This document shows positions 56,536 through 64,000 of a stretch of 64,000 nucleotides of DNA, one piece after another (the stretch's first letter is position 1; every line of letters begins with the position of its first letter). The stretch spans positions 1,047,501 through 1,111,500 of the forward strand of contig NZ_JANPVQ010000001.1 in NCBI RefSeq assembly GCF_026157105.1. Direction: 5' to 3'. The position numbers were made by a program, and so were the translations under genes. This DNA is from Sphingomicrobium marinum (lineage in GTDB: Bacteria; Pseudomonadota; Alphaproteobacteria; Sphingomonadales; Sphingomonadaceae). The notes beneath the pieces were generated by a model. That model did no database searches. It was not told the DNA's origin and saw only the letters and a list, made by a program, of their open reading frames with translations.

Positions 56536-59136
56536 CTAGCCGCCATTCCGGCGGAAGACGACATCGTCGACCGAAATACCCGAATAGCGGTCGCTGATGC
56601 GGCCTAGGATCAGAAACACCTGTGCGGGGCAGGCCGGCGGAACGGTGAATTCGACCGTGTTGGCGCCGTCGTCGAGCCGCTCGAGCATCAGCCGGTCTTC
56701 TTCGCCGACACACACCATCGCGACCGAGAAAGCGGATGCATCACCGTCGCTTTCTTCGACATTGAGGCTCACGCTGTGCGGGCCGGCTTCGAGCGGCAAT
56801 GTGCGGTCCACCAGGACGTAATTGCCGCGACCATCGGTCTCCAGATAGAGGTTCTGGTCGGCGCTTCCCTCGACCTGCGACAGGAATCCACCGCCTTCGC
56901 GCAAATTCCAGTCGAACGGGGTCAGCTTACCCTTGTAGAGATCGGCCTGATATTCGAACCCGTTATCGTCTGCGAGGCCTTCGAACGAAGACGTTTTGGG
57001 CAAACTCTCGTAAAGCCGCCGCGCATCAGCGAACCGTTCGGTCTGCAGCATGGCCCGAAGGCTGCCGCGCATCTCCTCGCGGCTGAGTTTGCCGCTGGCG
57101 CGAAGGTCGTCCATCAGCGCGACCGATCCATCGATCGCCTGTCCGGCTTGATTGGGACCGGCCGATAGCCAGCGTTTGCGCCAGAAGGGATCGAGGTTGA
57201 GACGTTCGACGAATTTTTCGCGGAATTCGGGAATGCTGGCCAGTTGCCACAGCACCTGTTCGAAATCTTCAGGTTGGTCCTGCGTGCGCATCAGCGCATC
57301 GGCGCGTAGCGCCGCGATGTCGAACTGCCCGACCTCGAGCGCCTGGCCGAACGCCCAAAGCTGTGTCGGCCCGTCACGCCAGCCAAGCGCGGCCGCTAGC
57401 GGCCATGCCGGGTTATTGGGATCGCCATCGAGTTCGAGCGCAATTGCGATCGCGCGAACCGCGTTGGCGGAATAGGGGCGCTCGATCAGCGCTTTGCGGG
57501 CGACCGGGATGATTTGCGCGCTGTCGCGTTCCTGCGTTGCACGCGCGGCAACGGCCGCGAGCGCGGTGCCGTGATTGGGATCGAGTGCAACTGCCGCAGC
57601 GGCACGGCGATCGAGGAAGGCCGCCTGCGCCGCGTAGAGACGCACCAACTGGCTCGCCATGGCCAATCCGACGATGACCAGCACGATGCCGATGCCGACG
57701 CGCTTTCTCATGCTGGCTGGCTCGCCCTGGTCGCGCGCGGCGAGCCACGGCAGCCATAGCAGCGCCAGGAAAATAGCCAGCACGGCGTTGATCGTGGCCA
57801 TGCGCACCGGATAGTCGATCAGGCTATGCAGGCCGGCCAGCAGCAATGCGGCGGCAGCCACGAGCATCGCATGGCGCAACTTCGAGCCCTCGCCAGAGGC
57901 GTTGCGCAGCGCCTTGATGACCAATCCGATGGTGACGAGCAGGAACGCGCCCATCAGCGCTACCCCCGGAATACCGGTTTCCAGCGCCCACTCGATCCAG
58001 TCGTTATGTGCGTGGTTGATGTAGAAGGGGATGAGGAAGTCGAGATTTTCGTTGGCGCGGAAAGCGCCGTCAAATCCGCCAAGCCCGACGCCCCACGGCC
58101 AGAAACTCTCGGTGACGTAGAGAAGATCGGGCAGGATCGCGAGGCGGATATTCTCCGGATCCCAAAGCCGCGTCGCGATCGAGGCAAGGTCGATCTGCGG
58201 GCTTAACAGGTCGAAGATCACCAATACGATCGGTGCCAGCAACAAGAAGGAAATGACCATCTTCGAGGATTTGGGACGAAACGCTGCCAGCAGCGCAACC
58301 GGGATCGCAATAGTCACAAGGATGAGGCCCGCGCGCGAACTACCCAGCAGTGCAAGTAACGCAATGAGCGGGCCGCACAGGACCAGCGCCAGGATGCTCG
58401 GCTGGTTGAGTTTCGCCTTGAGCTTGGTGCTCGCGCTGTTGCCGCGTCGCCGCGAGCGGGACTTGCCCGAAGAAAGGACGTTCCAGGCCGCGATCGCCAG
58501 GATGCCCAAGGCGATGAAGGTGCCGAAATGGTTGGGGTTGGCGAAAAGCCCGGTAATTTCCAGAACGCGGCGGCCGTCGTAGATTGAGAGATGTTCGGGA
58601 TAGCCCAGCGCGATCTGCATAATCGCCCACGCCGCGTGGATCATCAGCCCGGCGAAGATGATGACAAAGAAATGCCTGAATTGGGTCTTGGTGGAACCCA
58701 TGGCCGCCATCAGCAGGCCAAAGGGCAAGATGAAACCGGCAAGGGCACGCTTGGTCGCCGCGGTATCGATGCTGAGCGGGCGGGCGACATTTTCGCCGAA
58801 CAAGGCGAGCAAGGCGGTTTCGATTTCACGCCCCGGCGTGTCGGACCAGGGCGCGTTGGCCACGGGAGTGAGCTGGAAAAGTACGAGGGCCAGCACGCCG
58901 AGCATGAGCATCGCCGGCCAGATGGCGATGTTGGGCAGGCGCCGCCGGTAAGTGAAATGGGCCCACAACGCCGTCAGCAGCAAGAACAGGCCAAGGCTGG
59001 CAAGAATGCCGTTGTTGAGCGGGCCTGCAGCACCTCCGCCGCCAATCAGCAAGGCCGCCACCAAGGTGATGACCGCGACTACATGAACACTATCCCATTG
59101 CCCCGAGGCGCGGAGCTTCTGGATCATCGACGGCAT
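56536..59136 (-). CDS. Large O-antigen ligase-like membrane protein
   Basis: 866 residues from the ATG at 59136 (AGGAGGGAA upstream). Residues 1-500 hold about 12 helices; the periplasmic loop contains HAHNDWIEW (375-383), the WaaL/Wzy_C signature with the conserved His. The C-terminal 350 residues are soluble: helical repeats (ALDPNHGTALAAVAARA) and then a beta-rich end. It is larger than usual ligases or polymerases. Two such proteins exist in this island (see 37910), so one may polymerise and the other transfer the polymer to an acceptor. A 203-bp gap separates it from the Wzc-like gene. Confidence 0.85.
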   Translation of the reverse strand: MPSMIQKLRASGQWDSVHVVAVITLVAALLIGGGGAAGPLNNGILASLGLFLLLTALWAHFTYRRRLPNIAIWPAMLMLGVLALVLFQLTPVANAPWSDTPGREIETALLALFGENVARPLSIDTAATKRALAGFILPFGLLMAAMGSTKTQFRHFFVIIFAGLMIHAAWAIMQIALGYPEHLSIYDGRRVLEITGLFANPNHFGTFIALGILAIAAWNVLSSGKSRSRRRGNSASTKLKAKLNQPSILALVLCGPLIALLALLGSSRAGLILVTIAIPVALLAAFRPKSSKMVISFLLLAPIVLVIFDLLSPQIDLASIATRLWDPENIRLAILPDLLYVTESFWPWGVGLGGFDGAFRANENLDFLIPFYINHAHNDWIEWALETGIPGVALMGAFLLVTIGLVIKALRNASGEGSKLRHAMLVAAAALLLAGLHSLIDYPVRMATINAVLAIFLALLWLPWLAARDQGEPASMRKRVGIGIVLVIVGLAMASQLVRLYAAQAAFLDRRAAAAVALDPNHGTALAAVAARATQERDSAQIIPVARKALIERPYSANAVRAIAIALELDGDPNNPAWPLAAALGWRDGPTQLWAFGQALEVGQFDIAALRADALMRTQDQPEDFEQVLWQLASIPEFREKFVERLNLDPFWRKRWLSAGPNQAGQAIDGSVALMDDLRASGKLSREEMRGSLRAMLQTERFADARRLYESLPKTSSFEGLADDNGFEYQADLYKGKLTPFDWNLREGGGFLSQVEGSADQNLYLETDGRGNYVLVDRTLPLEAGPHSVSLNVEESDGDASAFSVAMVCVGEEDRLMLERLDDGANTVEFTVPPACPAQVFLILGRISDRYSGISVDDVVFRRNGG

Positions 59137-59327
59137 GCAAATTCCCTCCTGAATCAGCGCGAAGGCACTGGCTCGTTTGAAAGGTTGCCTAGCTGCAATG
59201 GGCAAGGCCGTCAAAACCCTATCGGAACAAGCGCGTCAGCGGCCTCGTTGGGAGAAAAACAACGGGGAGAGATTCCATCAATTCAGTCACTGCAGACATC
59301 GGCGCCACGTGGAATACGATCGACGGC

Positions 59328-60233
59328 ATGATCGACGGTTTTTTCGCGGCGCTGCCAAAGCTCGCCATCGGCGTAATCGTCTTCATCGCCTTCTGGATCA
59401 TCGCGAAAATCGTTCGCAACGTGGTCAGCAAGGCGAGTTTTGGCGACGGCAACGAGTCGCTGGCGACGGTTTTCTCAAGGATGATCTACTGGGTCATCCT
59501 GATCGTCGGCCTATTCATTGCGCTGACGGTCGTGCTGCCTTCGCTCACCCCCGGCCAGCTCATCGGCGGCCTTGGCATCGGCGGCCTTGCGATCGGCTTT
59601 GCCTTCCAGGATATCTTTTCCAACCTGCTTGCCGGCATCCTCATCCTCGTCCGCCAGCCCTTCAAGGTGGGCGACGAAATCGAAAGCGGTGATTATCGCG
59701 GACGCGTGGAAGAGATCGAAACGCGCGCGACCTTCATCCGTACGTTCGACAACAAGCGCGTCATCATCCCCAACAAGCAAATCTATTCCGATCCGCTCAA
59801 GGTGTGGACCGCTTACGATCTGCGGCGCAGCGAATATGAAATCGGGATCGGCTACGGTGACGATATCCGCACGGCGAAGAAGGTCATCCTCGATGCGGTA
59901 AAGGGTACCGAAGGCGTCTCGACCGAGCGCGAACCCGACGTGCTGGTCGCAGACCTCGCGGCAAGCTGGATCACGATCAAGGCGCGCTGGTGGCATGAAA
60001 GCAAGCGCGGCACCGAAACGCGTTTGCGCAGCCAGGTAATCGAAAACGTCGCCTATGCGCTCACCGAAGCGGGGATCGACATGCCGTTCGAAACGCAGGT
60101 GCACCTGTTCCACGATCAGACCGAAGCGAGCGATGGCGACCGGTCGCGGCAGCGCGAGGGTTGGCCGAGCGTCGCCGACAATCCGAAACCGGCGAAAATC
60201 GCCGATGCGCTCGGTCGCTCCGCCAACGACTAA
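59328..60233 (+). CDS. Small mechanosensitive channel (MscS family)
   Basis: At least 301 residues. Three N-terminal helices include the pore helix GGLGIGGLAIGFAFQDIFSNLLAGILIL, then the beta-domain (FKVGDEIESGDYRGRVEEIETR, RTFDNKRVIIPN) and the alpha/beta vestibule. It relieves turgor on osmotic downshock. The ATG at 59328 is the first standard start, but homologous-looking sequence (NSVTADIGATWNTIDG) continues upstream and a good GGGGAGA site lies at 59264-59270, 6 bp before an in-frame ATC at 59277. No ATG, GTG or TTG exists in frame between them, so the true start may be non-standard. Confidence 0.92.
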   Translation: MIDGFFAALPKLAIGVIVFIAFWIIAKIVRNVVSKASFGDGNESLATVFSRMIYWVILIVGLFIALTVVLPSLTPGQLIGGLGIGGLAIGFAFQDIFSNLLAGILILVRQPFKVGDEIESGDYRGRVEEIETRATFIRTFDNKRVIIPNKQIYSDPLKVWTAYDLRRSEYEIGIGYGDDIRTAKKVILDAVKGTEGVSTEREPDVLVADLAASWITIKARWWHESKRGTETRLRSQVIENVAYALTEAGIDMPFETQVHLFHDQTEASDGDRSRQREGWPSVADNPKPAKIADALGRSAND

Positions 60234-60239
60234 AAAGCA

Positions 60240-60273
60240 AAAGGCCCCTCCCGTTTTCCGCGAGGGGCCTTTC
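60240..60273. terminator. Bidirectional terminator between mscS and the DUF305 gene
   Basis: AGGCCCCTC (60242-60250) pairs with GAGGGGCCT (60262-60270), flanked by A and T runs on both sides. It serves both convergent genes. Confidence 0.9.
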
Positions 60274-60294
60274 ATTGCTTTGGATGGATCGGGA

Positions 60295-62700
60295 CTAGCC
60301 GACGATACCCATCAGCGTTTCCTTGAGTGCCGCGCGGCGCTTAGCCGCCGTATCGCTACCACCCGCTTCCAGACCTTCTGCGATTGCTTTGAGCGCGGCC
60401 ATGTCGCCGGCGTCTAGCGCGGTGCGCGCACCGGCGATCACGTCCGCTTCGAGCCCGCCATCACGTTCGAGCTGGTCGAGATAGGCCTTGGCCACCACCG
60501 GAACCGCCGGCCATGTGACCTGGTACTGCTGCTGCGGGTTGAAGGTGTCGCCCATGTCGGCAAGCTTGGCGGCTTCGATTTCGTTAACCGAGAGATGTTC
60601 GCTCGGGGTCAGTTCGAAGACGTCGAGCCCGCGGGTGATTTCGGTGCCGTAGATGTAGCCGTCATAATAATAGGTCGACCAGTAGCCGCCAAAGCTGAAG
60701 CGGTCGGTCTTGCTGACCGGACCGCGATCGAAAAACGCGATTTCCTGGGGGTTGGCGGCATCGGTCCAGTCGCTGATCGACAGCCCGCCCTGGTACCATG
60801 CCTGGGCAAAGATATCGCGGCCCGGGACCGGCACGACCGACCCGTTATGCGCAACGCAGTTCTCGTTGTCTGACTGCGCTGCCGGCAGCTTGTAATAACT
60901 CTGGAAGACCAGTTCGCCGTCCTCGATCGTGTAGATCGCGTTGGCGCCCCAGTTCTTTGGATCGGACGCGCGGCAACGCGGCATGCCGCCGCCGCCCCAT
61001 TCGTCGGTGAACACGACCTTGGTGCCGACATTGTTGAACGTCGCCGAATGCCAGTAGGCGAAGCCCTGGTCGGTCACGGCGGCGATGCGCTTGGGGTTAT
61101 AGACGTCCGAGATGTCGAGGATGATGCCGTTGCCCGAACAGGCGCCCGCCGCCAGGTCGGCATCGGGGAAGATGGTGATATCGTGGCACATGTCGGTCCG
61201 ATAGGTGCTCTGTGTGCCTTCACCGTGGTCGCCGCCGCGCCACAAGCCGGCGATCTGGCCGTCGCTCTCGAACACGCGGGGGCTCGACGTGATGCGGCTG
61301 GCTGCGGGGTTGGCGAGGGGGATCTCCACTACGTCGATCGAGAATAGGCTGGTGCGGGCATCGCCCGGCACTTCGCCGACGCACCCGGCCAGTTCTTCTT
61401 CGTCGCGCACGAAGCTGGTTCCGGACACATAGACGACGATCCGCTCGTCATTGCTGTCCACCACGCTGTGCGTATGGCTGCCGCGGCACGTCTGGACGAG
61501 CCCGACCTGCTTGGGACGCGTGACATCGCTGATGTCGAAGATGCGGATGCCGCGGAAGCGGTCCTTGCTGACCTGGCCTTGTACGCCCTGCAGGCCGCAG
61601 TCGACGCGTGCGCGCGTCTGTTCCACCGACATGATGAGGATGTCGCCGACGACCGATACGTCGCCTTGGCCGCCCGGGCACACTACCGAGGAGAGGAGCT
61701 GGGGCTGGCCGGCATCGGTCAGCCGGTAGATGTTGAAGCCGTGGTAATTTCCGACGACCATCTTGTCGTCGTAGAACGCCATGTCGGTCTGCGCGAAGGA
61801 AAGGAGCGGGGCGCGTTCGTTGTAGCGGGTATCGTCTTCGGGATCGTCGCCATCGCGCCGTTCGCTATCGCCATCGGCATCGGCGTCTGCGTCGTCATCG
61901 CCTTCGACGATCGGCATCGGCTGACCCGAAGGATTGGCAGGATCGTAGAAACCTGCCGGTTTTTGCAGGAAGGCGACATGCCGCAGGTTCGAAATGGCTT
62001 CACCGGCATCGAGGAAGCCCCCCGCAAGTCCCACGCGCGGGTCGGGCGACAGGCTTGCTAGCGCCAGGTTCATCTTCTTGATTTCCGCTTCCTGGTCGGA
62101 GCGCACATCGGCGACGAAGTCGTAAAGCACGGGATCGTAGGCCGCGCCCGGCTGCTGGAGGAGGTCACGCACCATGCGGATCGCGCCTTCATGGTGCGCG
62201 ATCATCAGTTCGAGGAACAGCGCGTCGAAGTCGGTTCCGTTCAGGCCGGCGAGCCGCGCCATTTCCGCCGCGCTGGCCATGCCCATATTTTCCATCGCCT
62301 CGGCGTCCATATGTGCATGATGCATGTGCGCACCGCTGGCCGGGTCGGGCGCCATTTCTCCGCGGTCGCCCAGCCAAGTCTGCATGAAGGCGATTTCGTC
62401 ATCCTGGCTGGTGAGGATACGGCTCGCGACTTCGTTGACAGTCTCGTTGTTGGTCCGATCATTGACAAGCCGCGCCATCAGGACCGCCTGATAATGATGC
62501 GGGATCATCATCTGGAGGAAGCCGACATCGTCTTCGCTATAGCTGTTGTTGGCAATGCGCGCGGCTTCGCTAGCATCGACCGTGCGGCTTTCCTCACCCG
62601 GGGCTCCCGGCAGGACGATTGGCACGTCCTGCGCAAGGGCAGGGGTAGCGACCATCATCGCGGCAATACTGGTGGAGGCGAAAAAGCGAAGCGAAGCCAT
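60295..62700 (-). CDS. Secreted DUF305 and LVIVD-propeller protein
   Basis: An 801-residue protein with a signal peptide (MASLRFFASTSIAAMMVATPALAQ). DUF305 (about 50-215) contains paired motifs MMIPHHYQAVLMA (His68-His69) and LMIAHHEGAIRMV (His169-His170), and between them HMHHAH (125-130) with many Met residues, a likely metal site. A highly acidic linker (about 266-291) follows. Residues 295-720 show repeats ending in DISD-type strands (IRIFDISDVTRPKQVG, GIILDISDVYNPKRIA) as in LVIVD beta-propellers. The role may be extracellular metal binding; related large proteins are annotated only by domain. Confidence 0.82.
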   Translation of the reverse strand: MASLRFFASTSIAAMMVATPALAQDVPIVLPGAPGEESRTVDASEAARIANNSYSEDDVGFLQMMIPHHYQAVLMARLVNDRTNNETVNEVASRILTSQDDEIAFMQTWLGDRGEMAPDPASGAHMHHAHMDAEAMENMGMASAAEMARLAGLNGTDFDALFLELMIAHHEGAIRMVRDLLQQPGAAYDPVLYDFVADVRSDQEAEIKKMNLALASLSPDPRVGLAGGFLDAGEAISNLRHVAFLQKPAGFYDPANPSGQPMPIVEGDDDADADADGDSERRDGDDPEDDTRYNERAPLLSFAQTDMAFYDDKMVVGNYHGFNIYRLTDAGQPQLLSSVVCPGGQGDVSVVGDILIMSVEQTRARVDCGLQGVQGQVSKDRFRGIRIFDISDVTRPKQVGLVQTCRGSHTHSVVDSNDERIVVYVSGTSFVRDEEELAGCVGEVPGDARTSLFSIDVVEIPLANPAASRITSSPRVFESDGQIAGLWRGGDHGEGTQSTYRTDMCHDITIFPDADLAAGACSGNGIILDISDVYNPKRIAAVTDQGFAYWHSATFNNVGTKVVFTDEWGGGGMPRCRASDPKNWGANAIYTIEDGELVFQSYYKLPAAQSDNENCVAHNGSVVPVPGRDIFAQAWYQGGLSISDWTDAANPQEIAFFDRGPVSKTDRFSFGGYWSTYYYDGYIYGTEITRGLDVFELTPSEHLSVNEIEAAKLADMGDTFNPQQQYQVTWPAVPVVAKAYLDQLERDGGLEADVIAGARTALDAGDMAALKAIAEGLEAGGSDTAAKRRAALKETLMGIVG

Positions 62701-63054
62701 GTCTTAATCCTTGTGACGATTCATTGTTGCGCGGACCATGGCGAGACTTTGGACATTTGAAAAGCGGGCTTTCGACGAGGGGAGGGCCAACCGTACGACA
62801 CGTTAATACTCGCGATTCGTTTGTTAACATTCAGGCCGGTTTCGGCCTCAAAATGACCAATTCCGGGCTCGAATTAACAGCTCTGTTAACGCACCAGAAA
62901 ATCGATATTTAACAGCTAAATCCCATAAAACTGCCGTTTTTTTGCGACGTTAACGTCGTTATTTTCCTGTTAACTCCATCCCCACACTCACCGGTAAACA
63001 TGCCCGGGTTAATTCCCTGTCTGACCAAAACGTGGACCAGAAACGGGAATGACT
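62701..63054. promoter_or_regulatory. AT-rich intergenic region with repeated GTTAAC/TTAAC motifs
   Basis: Divergent region between the DUF305 gene and the subtilase gene. GTTAAC occurs at 62823, 62885, 62949 and 62969, with TTAAC variants near 62874 and 62909 and GTTAAT near 62803 and at 63008. The copy at 62949 is the centre of a 14-bp perfect palindrome CGACGTTAACGTCG (62945-62958). This looks like an operator array for a dimeric regulator, but no regulator is identified. Ribosome binding CGGGA lies at 63044-63048. Confidence 0.55.
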
Positions 63055-64000
63055 ATGAAAAAGCGTCTCAACATCTCAGCAGCCGGGCTTGCGCTAGTCG
63101 CAGCGATGGCGAGCCCTGCCCAGGCACAGGACAATCAGGATGCGACGCTCCTCATCACGGGCGGCGTCACGCTTTCGAATGAAGATAATGCGGGCGATGA
63201 AGGTGTGGTGGTCGCACACAACGTCGTCGATCCGCTTTATGGCAACATCGATCCCTTCTACGGCAATATCGATCCGTTCTACGGGAACATTCTCCCGTTT
63301 TACGGCAATATCGGTGCCTTCTGGGGCGACATCCTTCCCTTCTATGGCAATATCAGCCCGTTCTACGGAAACATCGATCCGTTCTACGGCAACATCAGCC
63401 CCTTCTATGGTGATATCACCGCATTCTGGGGAAATATCGGTGCATTCTGGGGCAACATCGGCGCGTTCGATGCTGCGAACCTGGCATCGATCGGCGATTT
63501 CTGGAGCGACGCTGGTGCGCTGATCCAGTCAACCAACGATCATTGGGCCGCGCTTGAAGCCGCAGGCGCTTCGCCGGACCACTACACTAAAGTTTATGCG
63601 CAGCTGCAGGAACTGATTGCACAGTCGGAAGCCCAGTGGGGCGCGGCTGTTACCGAACAGACCGGTCAGAGCTTTGAGGACGCTTTTGTCGCGGCGATTT
63701 TCGCGCGCCACGGCATCATCCCCAATGACCCCTCGTCGCTCTCTGCCCTGACCGGTCTACAACGTTCGGCCTTCTTCCTGGATTGGCACGACACGCTCAT
63801 GACCTATTCGGGCCTCGATCATGTCGACCATTGGATGAGCGCTGTTAACTGGACCCCCGCGATCACGCAGATTCAGGGCTCCAAGGGCCAGAGCACGGTC
63901 GGGCTGCTCGACAGCACGCTCCAAGGCTCGCTCCTGTCGTCAAACGTCGTTTATTCGGGTGGCACAGCGGAGACCCTCGACGGGCACGGTGCCGCGGTTG
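63055..64000 (+). CDS. Secreted S8 (subtilisin-like) serine peptidase with YGNI repeats, 5' part
   Basis: The reading frame is open to the window end (315 codons) and lacks the 3' part. The start ATG at 63055 has CGGGA six bases upstream; an ATG at 63049 is also possible. The signal peptide is MKKRLNISAAGLALVAAMASPAQA. Residues 61-137 are eleven heptads of the form (F/L)(Y/W)G(N/D)I-x-(P/A). A helical stretch (about 140-265) follows. VGLLDSTL (Asp286) and DGHGAAV (His311) match the catalytic Asp and His of subtilases; the Ser would be outside the window. It is probably an exported or autotransported surface protease. Confidence 0.8.
   Translation, partial: MKKRLNISAAGLALVAAMASPAQAQDNQDATLLITGGVTLSNEDNAGDEGVVVAHNVVDPLYGNIDPFYGNIDPFYGNILPFYGNIGAFWGDILPFYGNISPFYGNIDPFYGNISPFYGDITAFWGNIGAFWGNIGAFDAANLASIGDFWSDAGALIQSTNDHWAALEAAGASPDHYTKVYAQLQELIAQSEAQWGAAVTEQTGQSFEDAFVAAIFARHGIIPNDPSSLSALTGLQRSAFFLDWHDTLMTYSGLDHVDHWMSAVNWTPAITQIQGSKGQSTVGLLDSTLQGSLLSSNVVYSGGTAETLDGHGAAV
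63235..63465 (+). repeat. Eleven in-frame 21-bp (heptad) YGNI repeats
   Basis: 231 bp encode LYGNIDP, FYGNIDP, FYGNILP, FYGNIGA, FWGDILP, FYGNISP, FYGNIDP, FYGNISP, FYGDITA, FWGNIGA and FWGNIGA. Third codon positions vary between copies while the protein pattern stays fixed, so selection acts on the peptide rather than recent DNA slippage. Confidence 0.95.

Noticed and set aside
63235-63465. Possible CRISPR array or tandem DNA repeat
   Set aside because: The 21-bp units are contiguous, in frame and codon-diversified, with no spacers, so they are protein repeats.

Overview
The window is about 64 kb of high-GC DNA from an alphaproteobacterium, most likely of the order Sphingomonadales. The support is a CcrM-type methyltransferase with a RAMA tail, an RcdA (DUF1465) homologue, a cysteine-poor DksA, three-subunit PntA1/PntA2/PntB transhydrogenase next to an aa3-oxidase subunit IV-like peptide, YdcH-type small proteins and a secreted subtilase with YGNI heptad repeats. 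Species-level placement is not possible by eye. No rRNA, tRNA, CRISPR array, insertion sequence or phage gene was recognised.

Region 1 (1-31 kb) is compact housekeeping and stress DNA: glmM, thiD (fused to a VOC domain), rnhB, ccrM, folP, an atypical sigma54-type regulator, the pnt genes (split by a c-di-GMP phosphodiesterase gene and a 27-residue mini-gene), GH16 glycosidase, uvrC-recO, apaG, ugd, surE, dksA, two ydcH-like genes, rcdA and assorted enzymes. Convergent genes repeatedly overlap at their stop codons, five times in the same CTAG tetranucleotide.

Region 2 (30.9-35.4 kb) is a two-gene unit: an ABC ATPase and a 1201-residue ABC-2 permease fused to an M1 metallopeptidase.

Region 3 (35.5-59.1 kb) is a Wzx/Wzy-type surface polysaccharide island. 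wecB and wecC make a UDP-N-acetylhexosaminuronic acid. A CapD/PglF-like dehydratase, a DegT aminotransferase, an ATP-grasp enzyme and a PglC-like phosphoglycosyl transferase look like a second branch making and loading an N-acylated amino sugar. A GT4 enzyme, flippase, polymerase, Wzc-type tyrosine kinase and a large O-antigen-ligase-like protein carry out assembly. CapK-like, CapA-like, two-domain oxidoreductase and heparinase-like proteins probably modify or trim the product. GlmM (UDP-GlcNAc supply) and Ugd (UDP-GlcA) elsewhere in the window could feed it. No Wza export channel is present here.

Region 4 (59.3-64 kb) holds a MscS channel, a secreted DUF305/beta-propeller protein, a 354-bp AT-rich promoter region crowded with GTTAAC motifs, and the 5' part of a secreted subtilase with eleven YGNI heptads that runs off the window end.
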